Positions 34,315 to 43,879 of a DNA stretch of 64,000 bases are shown one piece after another. A program made the translations under genes and the position numbers. The stretch lies in assembly GCA_013289825.1 (NCBI GenBank), contig JABCZF010000017.1:1-64000 (forward strand), in the 5' to 3' direction. The notes beneath the pieces are model-generated. The model was given only the letters and a program-made list of their open reading frames with translations. It did not search any database and was not told the origin of the DNA. The number at the start of each line of letters is the position of its first letter. Positions within the stretch are counted from its first letter, which is position 1. Source of the DNA: Acidobacteriota bacterium. GTDB taxonomy: Bacteria; Acidobacteriota; Terriglobia; Acidiferrales; UBA7541.

Positions 34315-36087
34315 ATGCGTTCTGTCCTCGCGCGCCAGTGCCTCAGGGCACTCGCGTTTGCCGTAACTCTCCTCGCGCTTCTCGGTGCCGCGCCCCAAAT
34401 TGGCGCGCAGGGCGGCGAGCCGCAGTACTTCGCGATTCGCGGAGCCAAAATCGTGCCGGTATCGGGGCCTCCTCTGGAAAACGCCACGGTGGTTATGGCC
34501 CATGGCGTTATCAAGGCGATTGGCAAAGACATCGCCATCCCTCCGGACGCTTGGATCATCGAGGGCAAGGGGCTAGTGGTTTATCCTGGGCTGTTTGATT
34601 CGTTCACGGATGTGGGCTTGCCAGTCGCAACCCCCGCTCCCGGCGGCGCCAACGAAGGTGCAGGCGGAGGTCGTCGGGCCCCTCCTACTGGGGAAATCTC
34701 TCGCGGCCCTGAAGACCGTCCGGGGACCACGCCGTGGCGGAGCGCCGCCGATGAACTCACCCTGAGCGACAAGCGCATCGAATCGTGGCGCAACGGCGGC
34801 TTCACGACGGTAGTTTCTGCTCCCAAAGGAGGAATGTTTCCGGGGCAAGCCGCGGTTCTCGATCTAGCGGGCGAGCGCGCCAGCGAGATGGTCGTGAAAA
34901 CTCCGGTTGCTTTTCCCGTGTCCTTCGAACCCAGAGGTGGATTTGGAAATTTCCCGGGCTCGCTGATGGGCGCTCTGGCCTACGCTCACCAGGTTTGGAT
35001 TGACACGGATTGGAGCGCCAGGGCCCAGGCCGCGTATGAGAAGAATCCCCGGGGCGTAGCGCGGCCGCGCTACGACCGCACGGAAGCCGTACTCGGCCAG
35101 GCGGTTGAAGAGCACATGCTGGTGCTGATTCCCGCGAATAATTCCGTGCAATTCCGGCGCGCCATCGAACTTATGGATCTCTGGCAGCTGGACCACGGCG
35201 ACCATGTGGACGCGGTGATTTACGGCGGCCAAATGGGATATGAAGTCGCCGGCGAAATCGGCGCACGGAAACAGAAAATACCTGTCCTTGTCAATCTGAA
35301 ATGGCCGGAAAGAGAAAAAGACGCCGACCCGGACGAGAAGCCATCGCTCCGGACCCTGCGCTTTCGTGACAAAGCGCCTTCCTCGCCCGCAGCGCTCGCC
35401 AAGGCTGGCATACCGTTTGCGTTTTACTCGGGCGGAATCACGGCACCGAAAGACATTCTCAAAGCCGCGAAGAAATCCATCGAAGCGGGTCTTGCGCCTG
35501 AGGCCGCGTTGCGCGCGCTCACGCTTACGCCCGCAGAGATCTACCGTGTTGCCGACCGGATGGGCTCCATCGAGACGGGAAAGATCGCTAACCTCGTCGT
35601 GACAGACGGCGATCTCTTTGACGAAAAAACCAAAATCAAGATGGTCTTTGTGGACGGGAAAAGGTTCGAGTCGCGCGAACCGGAAAAGCCCAAGGATCCT
35701 CCCAAAGGAGACATGACCGGGAAGTGGAAGCTCGCCTATACCACGCCAGACGGGCCGGAAGAATCCACGCTGGATCTTGATATGGCGAGCGACGGCACCC
35801 TCACGGGAACCACGACCAGCAAGCACGGCACCGCCAGCATCATTAGCGGCTACCTCAGCGTCGACAAATTCAGCTTTACCATCAACATTCCGATTGAAGG
35901 AAATCCGACCGACGTTGTGTTCACCGGCACCTTTGACGGCAGCACGCTGAAAGGCAATATCGACGTGATGGGCTTCTCCATCGAATTCAAGGGCATCAAG
36001 CCATCCTCGCAGGCCGCAGCCACTAGCGGTTCGGTCATCGAGGGCCGAGCGAGAAGTGATTCGTCTGTCGCCGGGGGTGCACAATGA
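34315..36087 (+). CDS. amidohydrolase-fold secreted protein, predicted non-catalytic
   Basis: Product of 590 aa with signal peptide (1-31, ending QIGAQ). The composite beta domain of amidohydrolases is clear (YFAIRGAKIVPVSGPPLENATVV, then VYPGLFD), but where the metal-binding HxH should follow (PGLxDxHxH) it reads PGLFDSFTDVG (91-101). Later metal-ligand positions also lack His and Asp. The family C-terminus TGKIANLVVTDGDLF is kept. About 110 extra residues form a beta-rich domain starting GDMTGKWKLAYTTPDG. AAGGAG lies five bases before ATG. First of three coupled genes; a structural or substrate-binding partner role is inferred. Confidence 0.85.
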   Translation: MRSVLARQCLRALAFAVTLLALLGAAPQIGAQGGEPQYFAIRGAKIVPVSGPPLENATVVMAHGVIKAIGKDIAIPPDAWIIEGKGLVVYPGLFDSFTDVGLPVATPAPGGANEGAGGGRRAPPTGEISRGPEDRPGTTPWRSAADELTLSDKRIESWRNGGFTTVVSAPKGGMFPGQAAVLDLAGERASEMVVKTPVAFPVSFEPRGGFGNFPGSLMGALAYAHQVWIDTDWSARAQAAYEKNPRGVARPRYDRTEAVLGQAVEEHMLVLIPANNSVQFRRAIELMDLWQLDHGDHVDAVIYGGQMGYEVAGEIGARKQKIPVLVNLKWPEREKDADPDEKPSLRTLRFRDKAPSSPAALAKAGIPFAFYSGGITAPKDILKAAKKSIEAGLAPEAALRALTLTPAEIYRVADRMGSIETGKIANLVVTDGDLFDEKTKIKMVFVDGKRFESREPEKPKDPPKGDMTGKWKLAYTTPDGPEESTLDLDMASDGTLTGTTTSKHGTASIISGYLSVDKFSFTINIPIEGNPTDVVFTGTFDGSTLKGNIDVMGFSIEFKGIKPSSQAAATSGSVIEGRARSDSSVAGGAQ

Positions 36088-37598
36088 GGATTGCATCTTT
36101 CGAGATTCTAAAGCCTTGGCGCACCGCAGTGGTTTGCCTGTTGTGCTTGTTCGCGCTTCCATGTTTGACACCCGCCGCCGCTCCGCCCGATGCGCCACCG
36201 GTGATTTTGATCCAGAACGCCACCATCCTCACGGTTTCGCACGGCACCATCGAGCACGGCTCCATCCTTATTAAGGATGGCAAAATCGCGGAAGTCGGGA
36301 CGTCCATCAAGGCGCCGAAAGATGCCCAGGTGTTCGACGCCGCGGGACAGTTCGTCATCCCGGGCATCATCGATTGCCATTCACACATCGCCGTCGACGG
36401 CAGTGTGAACGAAGGAAGCGTTTCCGTCTCCTCGATAGTAAACATCGCGGATGTCCTCAATCCCGATGACATCGATATTTATCGCGATCTCGCCGGTGGT
36501 GTCACCGTCGCCAACGTTTTGCACGGCTCGGCAAACTCCATCGGCGGCCAGACCGTGGTCATCAAGCTCCGCTGGGGCCTACCCGCATCAAAGCTGCCAT
36601 TCGAAGGCGCGGTCCCCGGCATCAAATTCGCGCTCGGCGAGAACCCCAAGCGCTCCAACTTCAGCATTCCCGGCGCGACCCCGCGCTATCCCACCACGCG
36701 AATGGGCGTCGAAGAGACGATACGAACTGCGTTTGCCGAAGCCCGCGACTACAAGAAAACCTGGGACGACTACGATAAGCGCGTCTCGGGCGGTGATAAG
36801 AACGCGATCCCGCCACGCCGCGATCTTCGTCTCGACCCACTCGTCGAAGTGCTCGAAGGCAAGCGCTACGTCCATGCGCATTGCTACCGTGAAGATGAAA
36901 TTCTGATGTTGCTTCGCGTGGCAAAGGAATTTGGCTTCAAAGTACGCACTCTCCAGCATGTGCTGGAAGGCTACAAAGTGGCTGACGAAATCGCGGCAGC
37001 CGGAACCGGGGCTTCCACGTTTTCCGATTGGTGGGCTTACAAAGTGGAAGCCTATGATGCGATTCCTTACAACGCAGCGATTATGACGCGCCGGGGCGTC
37101 ATTGTTTCCGTCAATTCCGATGACGCGGAAGAAGCTACGCACCTCAATCAGGAAGCGGCCAAGACCATGAAGTATGGCGGCCTCACCCACGAAGAAGCCC
37201 TCAAGCTGGTTACACTGAATCCCGCGATACAGCTGGGCATCGACAAGCGCGTCGGCTCGATCGACGTCGGCAAGGACGCCGACCTGGTCGTCTACAACCA
37301 CGATCCGCTCAGTGCTTATGCTGTCGTTCAGGAGACCCTGATCGACGGCCGGGTATACTTCGACCGCAAGCGCGATATCTCTGAACGCGAAGCCCGCGAA
37401 AAAGAGAAGAAAGCGCTGATGGAAAAGGAAAAAAAAGCGGAAGAGAAAAAGAAAGCGGAAGAGAAAAAACCGGGAGCCGCAGGGGAAGGCGGCAAAAAGG
37501 CCGGCGCCAGGCCGGACGAGAAAAAGCCGGAAGAAAAGAATCCTGGAGACAAGCCCAAGGCGCCGCAAACGGTTGCCGTTTCCGGAGGTGCTAGGTGA
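36084..37598 (+). CDS. amidohydrolase family protein, secreted, metal ligands intact
   Basis: Product of 504 aa. Signal peptide 1-33. The catalytic motif PGIIDCHSH gives ligands H99 and H101; further candidates are the His in YVHAHC, the His in LQHVLEG and the Asp in VNSDDAEE, in the usual order for a binuclear imidazolonepropionase-like enzyme. The domain closes with VGKDADLVVYNHDPL. A Lys/Glu-rich tail of about 75 residues (repeats of EKKKAEEKK type) follows and is probably disordered. Start ATG overlaps the previous stop (ATGA). It probably hydrolyses a cyclic amide or peptide outside the cytoplasm; the exact substrate is unknown. Confidence 0.9.
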   Translation: MRIASFEILKPWRTAVVCLLCLFALPCLTPAAAPPDAPPVILIQNATILTVSHGTIEHGSILIKDGKIAEVGTSIKAPKDAQVFDAAGQFVIPGIIDCHSHIAVDGSVNEGSVSVSSIVNIADVLNPDDIDIYRDLAGGVTVANVLHGSANSIGGQTVVIKLRWGLPASKLPFEGAVPGIKFALGENPKRSNFSIPGATPRYPTTRMGVEETIRTAFAEARDYKKTWDDYDKRVSGGDKNAIPPRRDLRLDPLVEVLEGKRYVHAHCYREDEILMLLRVAKEFGFKVRTLQHVLEGYKVADEIAAAGTGASTFSDWWAYKVEAYDAIPYNAAIMTRRGVIVSVNSDDAEEATHLNQEAAKTMKYGGLTHEEALKLVTLNPAIQLGIDKRVGSIDVGKDADLVVYNHDPLSAYAVVQETLIDGRVYFDRKRDISEREAREKEKKALMEKEKKAEEKKKAEEKKPGAAGEGGKKAGARPDEKKPEEKNPGDKPKAPQTVAVSGGAR

Positions 37599-38941
37599 AG
37601 AGCATCAAACAGATGTTGCGCATCGCGCCAATGATGGCCGCCGCTTGCTGCTTTTGCCTGAGCGCTTACGGGCAATCGCAACCGCCTTCCACCTACGCTC
37701 TAACGCATGCAAAAATTTTCACGCTTGCCGGCTCGCCGATCGAAGACGGCACGCTGGTCATTAAAGACGGCAAAATCGCCGCCGTTGGCGCAAACGTGGA
37801 AGTTCCCGCAGGCGCGGAAGTCATCGACGTTAAAGGCTTGCAAATTTATCCTGGCCTATTCGATCCCATCACCCAGATGGGTCTCAGCGAAGTCTCCGCC
37901 GTGAACGCCACCGTCGATTCCACCGAAACGGGCGCTTACAACCCGGACGTGGTTGCGGCGACGGCGGTATCTCCGTCCAGCGAACATATTCCGGTAACCC
38001 GCGCCGCGGGTATTACCGAAGTCCTCGCCGTGCCCGACAGCGGCGGATTTGATTCCAGCGGCGCACGCGGCGTGATCGGCGGCCAGGCCTCCGCGATCCA
38101 CCTTTCTGGATGGACGATTAACGACATGCTCATCAAGAAGAGCGTGGCCATGGTCATCTCTTGGCCCGTGATCGAGACTCGTACATTCGATTTCGCTACG
38201 TTTTCGCGAAAGGAAAAACCATTCACCGAAGCCAAACAGGACTACGAAAAGCAGGTGAACGAACTAACAGACTATCTGGATCGCGCCCGGCACTATGCGC
38301 AAGCCATGGGGCACGGCGGCCCCTCCGATTACCAGCGCGACTTAAAGCTGGAAGCGCTCGCTCCGGTGGTCCGCGGGCAGCTGCCTGTGCTGGTGTTTGC
38401 AAATCGCGTCCGCGACATCCGCAACGCCGTCGAATTTTGCGACAAGCAAAAGCTGAAGATGATTCTTGCGGGCGGCGAGGAAGCCTACAAGGTGAAGGAC
38501 CTGCTGCGCTCCAAGGGCATTCCTGTAATCTTGCGACCAACGCTAAGCCTGCCGATTGACGAAGACGATGCCTATGACCGACTGCTCTCCCAACCCGCCG
38601 AACTTGCTGCCGCCGGTGTAAGGTTCGCCTTCGGCAGCTTTGACAATTCGTTCGCGCGCCGCCTCGGCCAGCAAGCCGCGAACGCGGTTGCGTATGGTTT
38701 GCCGTACGACGAAGCCCTTAAGGCCGTCACGGTCTATCCGGCGGAGATTTTTGGCGTGGCCGACCAGCTGGGCACCCTGGAGACCGGCAAAATCGCTAAC
38801 ATCATCGTCACCAACGGCGACCCTCTCGAATTATCGACCGAAGTCAAGTTCCTCTTCATCAAAGGGCAGCGTACCTCCCTGGACAACAGGCACCAGCGGC
38901 TCTACGAGAAGTACTTGAACCGGCCAAAAGCCGCGAACTGA
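37595..38941 (+). CDS. amidohydrolase-fold secreted protein, predicted non-catalytic
   Basis: Product of 448 aa, GTG start overlapping the previous stop (GTGA). Signal peptide 1-27. Amidohydrolase strands (YALTHAKIFTLAGSPIEDGTL) are followed by IYPGLFDPITQMG (84-96), where HxH is replaced by ITQ, and the last metal Asp region reads FGSFDNSFARR. C-terminal ETGKIANIIVTNGDPL is normal. So it is a second ligand-less paralogue flanking the intact enzyme. Co-translation suggests a three-subunit assembly or sequential binding proteins. Confidence 0.85.
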   Translation: MKSIKQMLRIAPMMAAACCFCLSAYGQSQPPSTYALTHAKIFTLAGSPIEDGTLVIKDGKIAAVGANVEVPAGAEVIDVKGLQIYPGLFDPITQMGLSEVSAVNATVDSTETGAYNPDVVAATAVSPSSEHIPVTRAAGITEVLAVPDSGGFDSSGARGVIGGQASAIHLSGWTINDMLIKKSVAMVISWPVIETRTFDFATFSRKEKPFTEAKQDYEKQVNELTDYLDRARHYAQAMGHGGPSDYQRDLKLEALAPVVRGQLPVLVFANRVRDIRNAVEFCDKQKLKMILAGGEEAYKVKDLLRSKGIPVILRPTLSLPIDEDDAYDRLLSQPAELAAAGVRFAFGSFDNSFARRLGQQAANAVAYGLPYDEALKAVTVYPAEIFGVADQLGTLETGKIANIIVTNGDPLELSTEVKFLFIKGQRTSLDNRHQRLYEKYLNRPKAAN

Positions 38942-39128
38942 TGCTCCGGCCTCACGGATAAAAGATAAATCGCGCGCCGTCCAGCATCATGTGTGGGAAC
39001 GATGGCGCTCGGAAGCTCGTCCTTTGCTGCCCGCTCCGCTGGCCTTGCGCGAGCTGTGTTTCCCTCGGTAACCATTGCGCGAAGTGGCCGTCTGAGCGTA
39101 TAGGATAGGTTTGCCTCCGGGGGAGTCC

Positions 39129-41555
39129 ATGCTCAATCTGTTGCAGGATGTTCGCTATACTTTCCGGCTGCTTGCTAAAAGCCCCATGTTCACGGTTATT
39201 GCGGTGCTCACCTTGGCGCTTGGCATCGGTGCGAATACTGCCATCTTCAGCGTCGTCAATGCCGTGCTCTTGCGCCCGCTGCCGTTTAGGGACCCCTCCC
39301 GGCTGGTTTTGGTGATCGAAAAAAGCAAGTACCCCACGATCACCGTCTCGTACGAGAACTACCTCGATTGGCGCGACCAGAGCCGTTCCTTTGACTCCAT
39401 GGAAGCCTTTTACGGGACCAACATGACTCTCACCGGGAAGGGCGAACCTGAGCGCCTGGTCGCGCGCATGGTCACTGCCGGATTTTTCCCTTTGCTCGGC
39501 GTCTCTCCCCGAATTGGCCGGAACTTCACACTGGAGGAAGACCGGGCGGGGGGCACGCCGGTGGCGATTCTGAGTTACGCCCTCTGGCAGAGACGGTTTG
39601 GGGGGGCCAAGAATGTGCTTGGCCAGACCATTGATGTGGACGCGCAGCCGTACACCATCGTGGGTGTCCTCCCACCCGGCTTCCAGTTCTTTCAGCTCGC
39701 CGACGTGTATTTGCCCTTCCATCCATGGGCTAGGACTCTGCCGGATGATCGCAACTGGCATCCGGGAATCCTCCCGGTCGCGCGGCTGAAACCTGGGGTG
39801 ACCAGGGAACAGGCGCGCACCGAGATGCGCACGATTTCCAAGCGGCTTGAGGAGCAATACCCGGTTTATAACACGGGCTGCAGCTCGGACGTGATTCTCG
39901 CGCACGACCAGCTCGTCCAGAGCTCGCGGCCCGCGCTAATACTCCTGCTCGGCGCTGTGAGTTTCGTGCTTCTGATTGCCTGCGTGAACGTGGCCAACCT
40001 GCTGCTCGCTCGATCCGCTTCCCGCGCCCGGGAAATTGCCATCCGCACAGCCATGGGAGCCGGCCGCATGCGCATGCTGCGGCAACTGATGACAGAAAGC
40101 GTTCTTCTTTCGGTGCTGGGCGGAGGATTCGGTTTGCTCTTGGCCTGGAGCGCTCTCGGGCCACTCCTGAAAATTTCTGCAGGCAGCCTTCCGCAAACCG
40201 CGGCGGTAGGTTTGGACGGCTGGGTACTCGCCTTCACCGCGGGAATCGCTATTTTCACCGGACTTCTCTTTGGCATCTTCCCGGCGTTGCGCGCGGCCAA
40301 ACTGGATCTGCGGGAGTCCTTGAATGAGGGTTCACGGGGATCCACGGCTGGACCGGGACATCACCGGCTTGGCAACGCCCTGGTCTCCTTGGAAATTGGC
40401 TTAGCCATGTTGCTCCTTGTCGGCGCCGGGCTGCTATTGCGCAGCTTCTCGCGGTTAGAAGATGTACCACCTGGATTCCAAGCTGATCATTTGCTCGTTG
40501 CCGATATTCCCGTCTCTCAGGCCGTTTATGCTAAACCAGAGCAGCGCTTTGAGTTCTACGACCGCCTGGTTGAAGGAGCCCGGACGCTGCCCGGGGTCCG
40601 CGCGGCGGGAGCGGCGTCGTTTTTGCCCGTGAGTGGCGGCGGCTCGGTTATCCATTTCAACATCACCGGGCGCCCGCCAAAATCGGCGAGCGACTTCACT
40701 GCGGCAGGTTACCGCGCCATAACCCCGAGCTATTTCGAAACTCTGGGGGTCCCTCTGCTCCAGGGCCGCTTGATCGCCGCTGCGGATACCGAGAAAGCTC
40801 CAGCGGTTGTCGTGATCAATGGGAGTATGGCCCGCCTCTATTTCCCTAACGAGAATCCCCTCGGCAAGCACATGCAGCTCGGCGCCACCCCGGAAAAAGA
40901 CATCCCAACGATGGAGATCGTCGGAGTGGTGGGCGATGTCCGCCCCGGCCTGGGCATCGATCCGCAGGCGGAGATGTACCTTCCGTACCGGCAGGCAGAT
41001 CAGCTCCTGCCGGTCTTTCAGCTTTCTATCGTGATGCGCACGACAGGCGATCCCTTGCTCCAGACCGTGGCGCTGCGCAGCGCGCTTGCGCAAATCGATC
41101 CCGACGAACCCCTCGTCAAAGTCCGCACCATGGAAGAAAACATGGCCACAACGGTGGCGGAGCCGCGTTTTCGTGCGTGGCTTATCGGAGTCTTTGCGCT
41201 GCTCGCCTTGGTGCTCGCCGCTGTGGGCGTCTATGGCGTGATGTCCTACACCGTCACACAGCGCACCAGCGAAATCGGCGTTCGCGTCACCATGGGTGCG
41301 CAACCGCAAGATGTATTTCGCATCATCGTTGGCGAAGGGTTGCGGCTCGCTCTTCTGGGCGTGGGAATCGGTCTTGTAACGGCTCTGGCCCTGACGCGCC
41401 TGCTTCGAAGCTTTCTATTCGGCATCAGCGCTTACGATCCGCTCACATTTATTGGGGTTTCCGTGCTCCTCACGATCGTTGCGGTCGCGGCATCCTATTT
41501 CCCGGCGCGCCGCGCAACCCTCGTCGATCCTTTGGTGGCACTGCGCTACGAATAG
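39129..41555 (+). CDS. ADOP-type ABC permease without prefix domain
   Basis: Product of 808 aa that starts directly at [19 protein letters not shown] and TM1 ([15 protein letters not shown]), so it lacks the 70-residue cytoplasmic prefix of the eight leftward permeases. Two full MacB-PCD/FtsX units follow; the second ends [22 protein letters not shown] lies three bases before ATG, slightly close; a TTG at 39111 is an alternative. It stands on the opposite strand with no PadR gene. No ATPase domain. Confidence 0.92.
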   Translation: MLNLLQDVRYTFRLLAKSPMFTVIAVLTLALGIGANTAIFSVVNAVLLRPLPFRDPSRLVLVIEKSKYPTITVSYENYLDWRDQSRSFDSMEAFYGTNMTLTGKGEPERLVARMVTAGFFPLLGVSPRIGRNFTLEEDRAGGTPVAILSYALWQRRFGGAKNVLGQTIDVDAQPYTIVGVLPPGFQFFQLADVYLPFHPWARTLPDDRNWHPGILPVARLKPGVTREQARTEMRTISKRLEEQYPVYNTGCSSDVILAHDQLVQSSRPALILLLGAVSFVLLIACVNVANLLLARSASRAREIAIRTAMGAGRMRMLRQLMTESVLLSVLGGGFGLLLAWSALGPLLKISAGSLPQTAAVGLDGWVLAFTAGIAIFTGLLFGIFPALRAAKLDLRESLNEGSRGSTAGPGHHRLGNALVSLEIGLAMLLLVGAGLLLRSFSRLEDVPPGFQADHLLVADIPVSQAVYAKPEQRFEFYDRLVEGARTLPGVRAAGAASFLPVSGGGSVIHFNITGRPPKSASDFTAAGYRAITPSYFETLGVPLLQGRLIAAADTEKAPAVVVINGSMARLYFPNENPLGKHMQLGATPEKDIPTMEIVGVVGDVRPGLGIDPQAEMYLPYRQADQLLPVFQLSIVMRTTGDPLLQTVALRSALAQIDPDEPLVKVRTMEENMATTVAEPRFRAWLIGVFALLALVLAAVGVYGVMSYTVTQRTSEIGVRVTMGAQPQDVFRIIVGEGLRLALLGVGIGLVTALALTRLLRSFLFGISAYDPLTFIGVSVLLTIVAVAASYFPARRATLVDPLVALRYE

Positions 41556-41568
41556 CGCGCTGCTTCTT

Positions 41569-41995
41569 CTAAGCCCGTTCCCGCTTTTCACTAGTGATGG
41601 TCAGGGATTCGATAATTGCTCATGGCGTTTAGCGTGGGGCCATCCCATTTGCTGGGCCAAGCATTGGCGAAATTCCATCTCACGGCTGCCGTTCCGTCCG
41701 CGGCCAGCAAAACAACCGAGCCAGATTTTCTCTGCAACTAACCGTTTATGACCGCGAGGTGCCAGTTATACAGGTCTCGCGAGGTAGTCACTCCCCACTT
41801 CAGAACGATATCGCGGTAGGACACCTTACCTGGGATTTTCCGGACCGTTACTGGTTCCGAGCCTTCGCGAGAATCCACAACCTCGATGAGTGACCCCAGT
41901 CCGGTGCATTCCATGAATGCCGGCTGCTGATTCCATCGATCTCCGCGAGAAACCGGGAAATTTGTCAGTGGATCCATTCGTTGCAAGCCAGCCAT
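41569..41995 (-). pseudogene. broken T4 gp19-like phage/contractile tail-tube protein
   Basis: ATG at 41995 has GGAGG four bases upstream. The frame encodes the family core: CTGLGSLIEVVDSREGSEP, TVRKIPGKVSYRDI, LKWGVTTSRDLYNWH. A TAG at 41738-41740 interrupts it, but the same frame continues with the family's C-terminal half (GSVVLLAADGTAAVRW, NFANAWPSKWDGP, LNAMSN). A small deletion near 41614 then shifts the frame, after which IESLTIT matches the usual end. Total length with both lesions ignored (about 142 residues) fits the family. These proteins form the inner tube of phage tails and contractile injection systems. No other tail gene is in the window. Confidence 0.85.
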
Positions 41996-42159
41996 TGGTC
42001 CTCCCTCTGCTATTTCCGTTTGGAGCCTGATGGGCTGAGACTACCGCACTTTCGCTCGGAACTCCCAGCAGTCGCCGCGCCCCCTTTAATTTCAAATTTC
42101 CTCCATTTTGTTGTAATTCTTGACGCCGAGCCGCGTCTAGAGAGATTAGAGAGATCCCT

Positions 42160-43731
42160 ATGCGACGACTAACATACCGAAGCCTGCTAGCACTATCCCT
42201 GGCCTGCCCGTCTGCTTTTGCTCAGGCACCGGACCCTGGTAAGATCGCCGATCAATACGTAAAAGCGGCCGGCGGAGGCAAAGCCCTCTCCAAGATCCAA
42301 ACCATGACGCTGGAAGGCTCGTTCAGCAACGCCATGGACGGAAAATCGGGCACTTACACGTTCGATACCAAGTTGCCGAACCGCTACTACTCGGAATTGG
42401 TGGTCGGCGACAAAAACGTAATCGAGGCATACAACGGCAAATCGGCGTGGCAGCAGACTGCGGCGGGAGAACTCGGTACACTTCTGGGACAGGAAGGCCT
42501 CGAACTCGAAGCCGCTTCGAGCTATTACAACTCGCATTTCTTGAATCCGAAAAAAAACAAATTGGCGCTGGCGTTTGTAGGTCACGCCCAAGTGGGCGGA
42601 AAGGATGCGCTGCAAGTCGAAGTAACCGCCCCGACGGGCATGAAACGGGAGGTGTTCTTCGATCCCCAGACGCACCTGATCGTGAAGGAGGCGGGGCCGC
42701 TCGGTGGCGTGAAGGAAGAAATCTTCTACGATGACTACCGCGCGGTCGACGGCGTTAAGTTACCCTACAAGATCGAGCTGCATCGCGGCAGCGACGTCTA
42801 CGCCGTCACTATTACGCGTGCGGCGATCAACGCGACGGTCGGCGAGCGGGTCTTTGACTTCCCCGTGAAATCGCAGGTGAAGCTCCCGGACCTCAAGGCC
42901 TTGTTCAAGGAGATCGACGACAACCAAAAAGCCATCGACAAACTGAAAGAAAACTATGCAGGCACGCGCGTGGAAGAAGAAACGGACTTTGAAAAAGATG
43001 GCAAGGTCAAAAAAACGGAAATGAAGGAATACACGTTTTTCTATTTGAACGGCCAAGAGATTTCCACTCTGGTCAAGAAAGATAACAAGGCGCTTAGCGG
43101 CGAGGAACAAAAGAAAGAAAACGAGAAAACCGAGAAAGAAATTCAGGACATCCAGAAGCGCGAATCCAAGAAAGAAGCCAAAGACGAAAAAGCCAAAGAA
43201 GAAGGAAAGAAGGAAAAGAACGATGACGACGTCGGCGTCGAATCTTTCTTGCGCACATGCCAGTTCGTGAATCCCCGGCGCGAGCGCTTCCGTGGCCAAG
43301 ACGTGCTGGTCTTCGATTTCGAGCCCAACCCGGAGTATAAAGCGCGCAATCTGGTGGAAAAGATCGTCCAAAAACTCGCCGGAGTGATTTGGATCGACGA
43401 AAAAGCGCACGATGTGGCACGTCTCGAAGCTTACTTCGTCGGCGACTTCAAATTTGCTGGCGGTTTGCTCGCCAACTTGCAGAAGGGAACGAGTTTCATT
43501 TTCGAACAGGCCTACCTCAACAACGAAGTGTGGCTGCCGACATACGAAGAAGCTCATGCGGCGGTCCGCGTGTTGCTCGTAAAAGGCTTTAAGGTCAACG
43601 CCGTCACGCGATATTCCGATTACAAAAAATTCAACGTCGAGACTCTGGCCACCGTTGCAAAGCCCAAGGGCGCGGAAGAAGTGGCACCCACCAAACCAAA
43701 GGACCCGCCGCCCGCGCCTCCGCAGCTCTAA
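42160..43731 (+). CDS. secreted LolA/LppX-like protein with charged insert
   Basis: Product of 523 aa with signal peptide (1-22, ending SAFAQ). The first domain (about 25-230) shows the lipoprotein-carrier-like run of strands: ADQYVKAAGGGKALSKIQTM, AYNGKSAWQQ, KREVFFDPQTHLIVK, VDGVKLPYKIELHRG. A very Lys/Glu-rich, probably coiled or disordered segment (about 305-355) separates it from a second beta-rich domain (about 365-495) with VWLPTYEEAHAAVRVLLVKG. It ends in Pro-rich sequence. Similar proteins are frequent in Acidobacteria and may handle lipids or lipoproteins in the periplasm; this is inferred from fold only. Confidence 0.7.
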   Translation: MRRLTYRSLLALSLACPSAFAQAPDPGKIADQYVKAAGGGKALSKIQTMTLEGSFSNAMDGKSGTYTFDTKLPNRYYSELVVGDKNVIEAYNGKSAWQQTAAGELGTLLGQEGLELEAASSYYNSHFLNPKKNKLALAFVGHAQVGGKDALQVEVTAPTGMKREVFFDPQTHLIVKEAGPLGGVKEEIFYDDYRAVDGVKLPYKIELHRGSDVYAVTITRAAINATVGERVFDFPVKSQVKLPDLKALFKEIDDNQKAIDKLKENYAGTRVEEETDFEKDGKVKKTEMKEYTFFYLNGQEISTLVKKDNKALSGEEQKKENEKTEKEIQDIQKRESKKEAKDEKAKEEGKKEKNDDDVGVESFLRTCQFVNPRRERFRGQDVLVFDFEPNPEYKARNLVEKIVQKLAGVIWIDEKAHDVARLEAYFVGDFKFAGGLLANLQKGTSFIFEQAYLNNEVWLPTYEEAHAAVRVLLVKGFKVNAVTRYSDYKKFNVETLATVAKPKGAEEVAPTKPKDPPPAPPQL

Positions 43732-43879
43732 CCGCACTTGCCACGGATTTGTGAGGCTCTGATTCTCGAGCAGTGCGCAGAACCTCCCTCCCCGCGGCGT
43801 CCCAACTGCCGGCAGCCGCTCATCTACTGGCAGCCACGCGCCAGAGTGATAGGATGGGCCCGGAGTTTTGGGAGCCCCC

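Noticed and set aside
34864..36198. 444-codon minus-strand frame opposite the first amidohydrolase
   Set aside because: Complement of a gene with signal peptide and family strands; the product has no recognisable motif and crosses into the second amidohydrolase.
41738..41740. Programmed amber readthrough or recoding in the tail-tube gene
   Set aside because: A second lesion (frameshift near 41614) in the same gene makes simple decay the better explanation.
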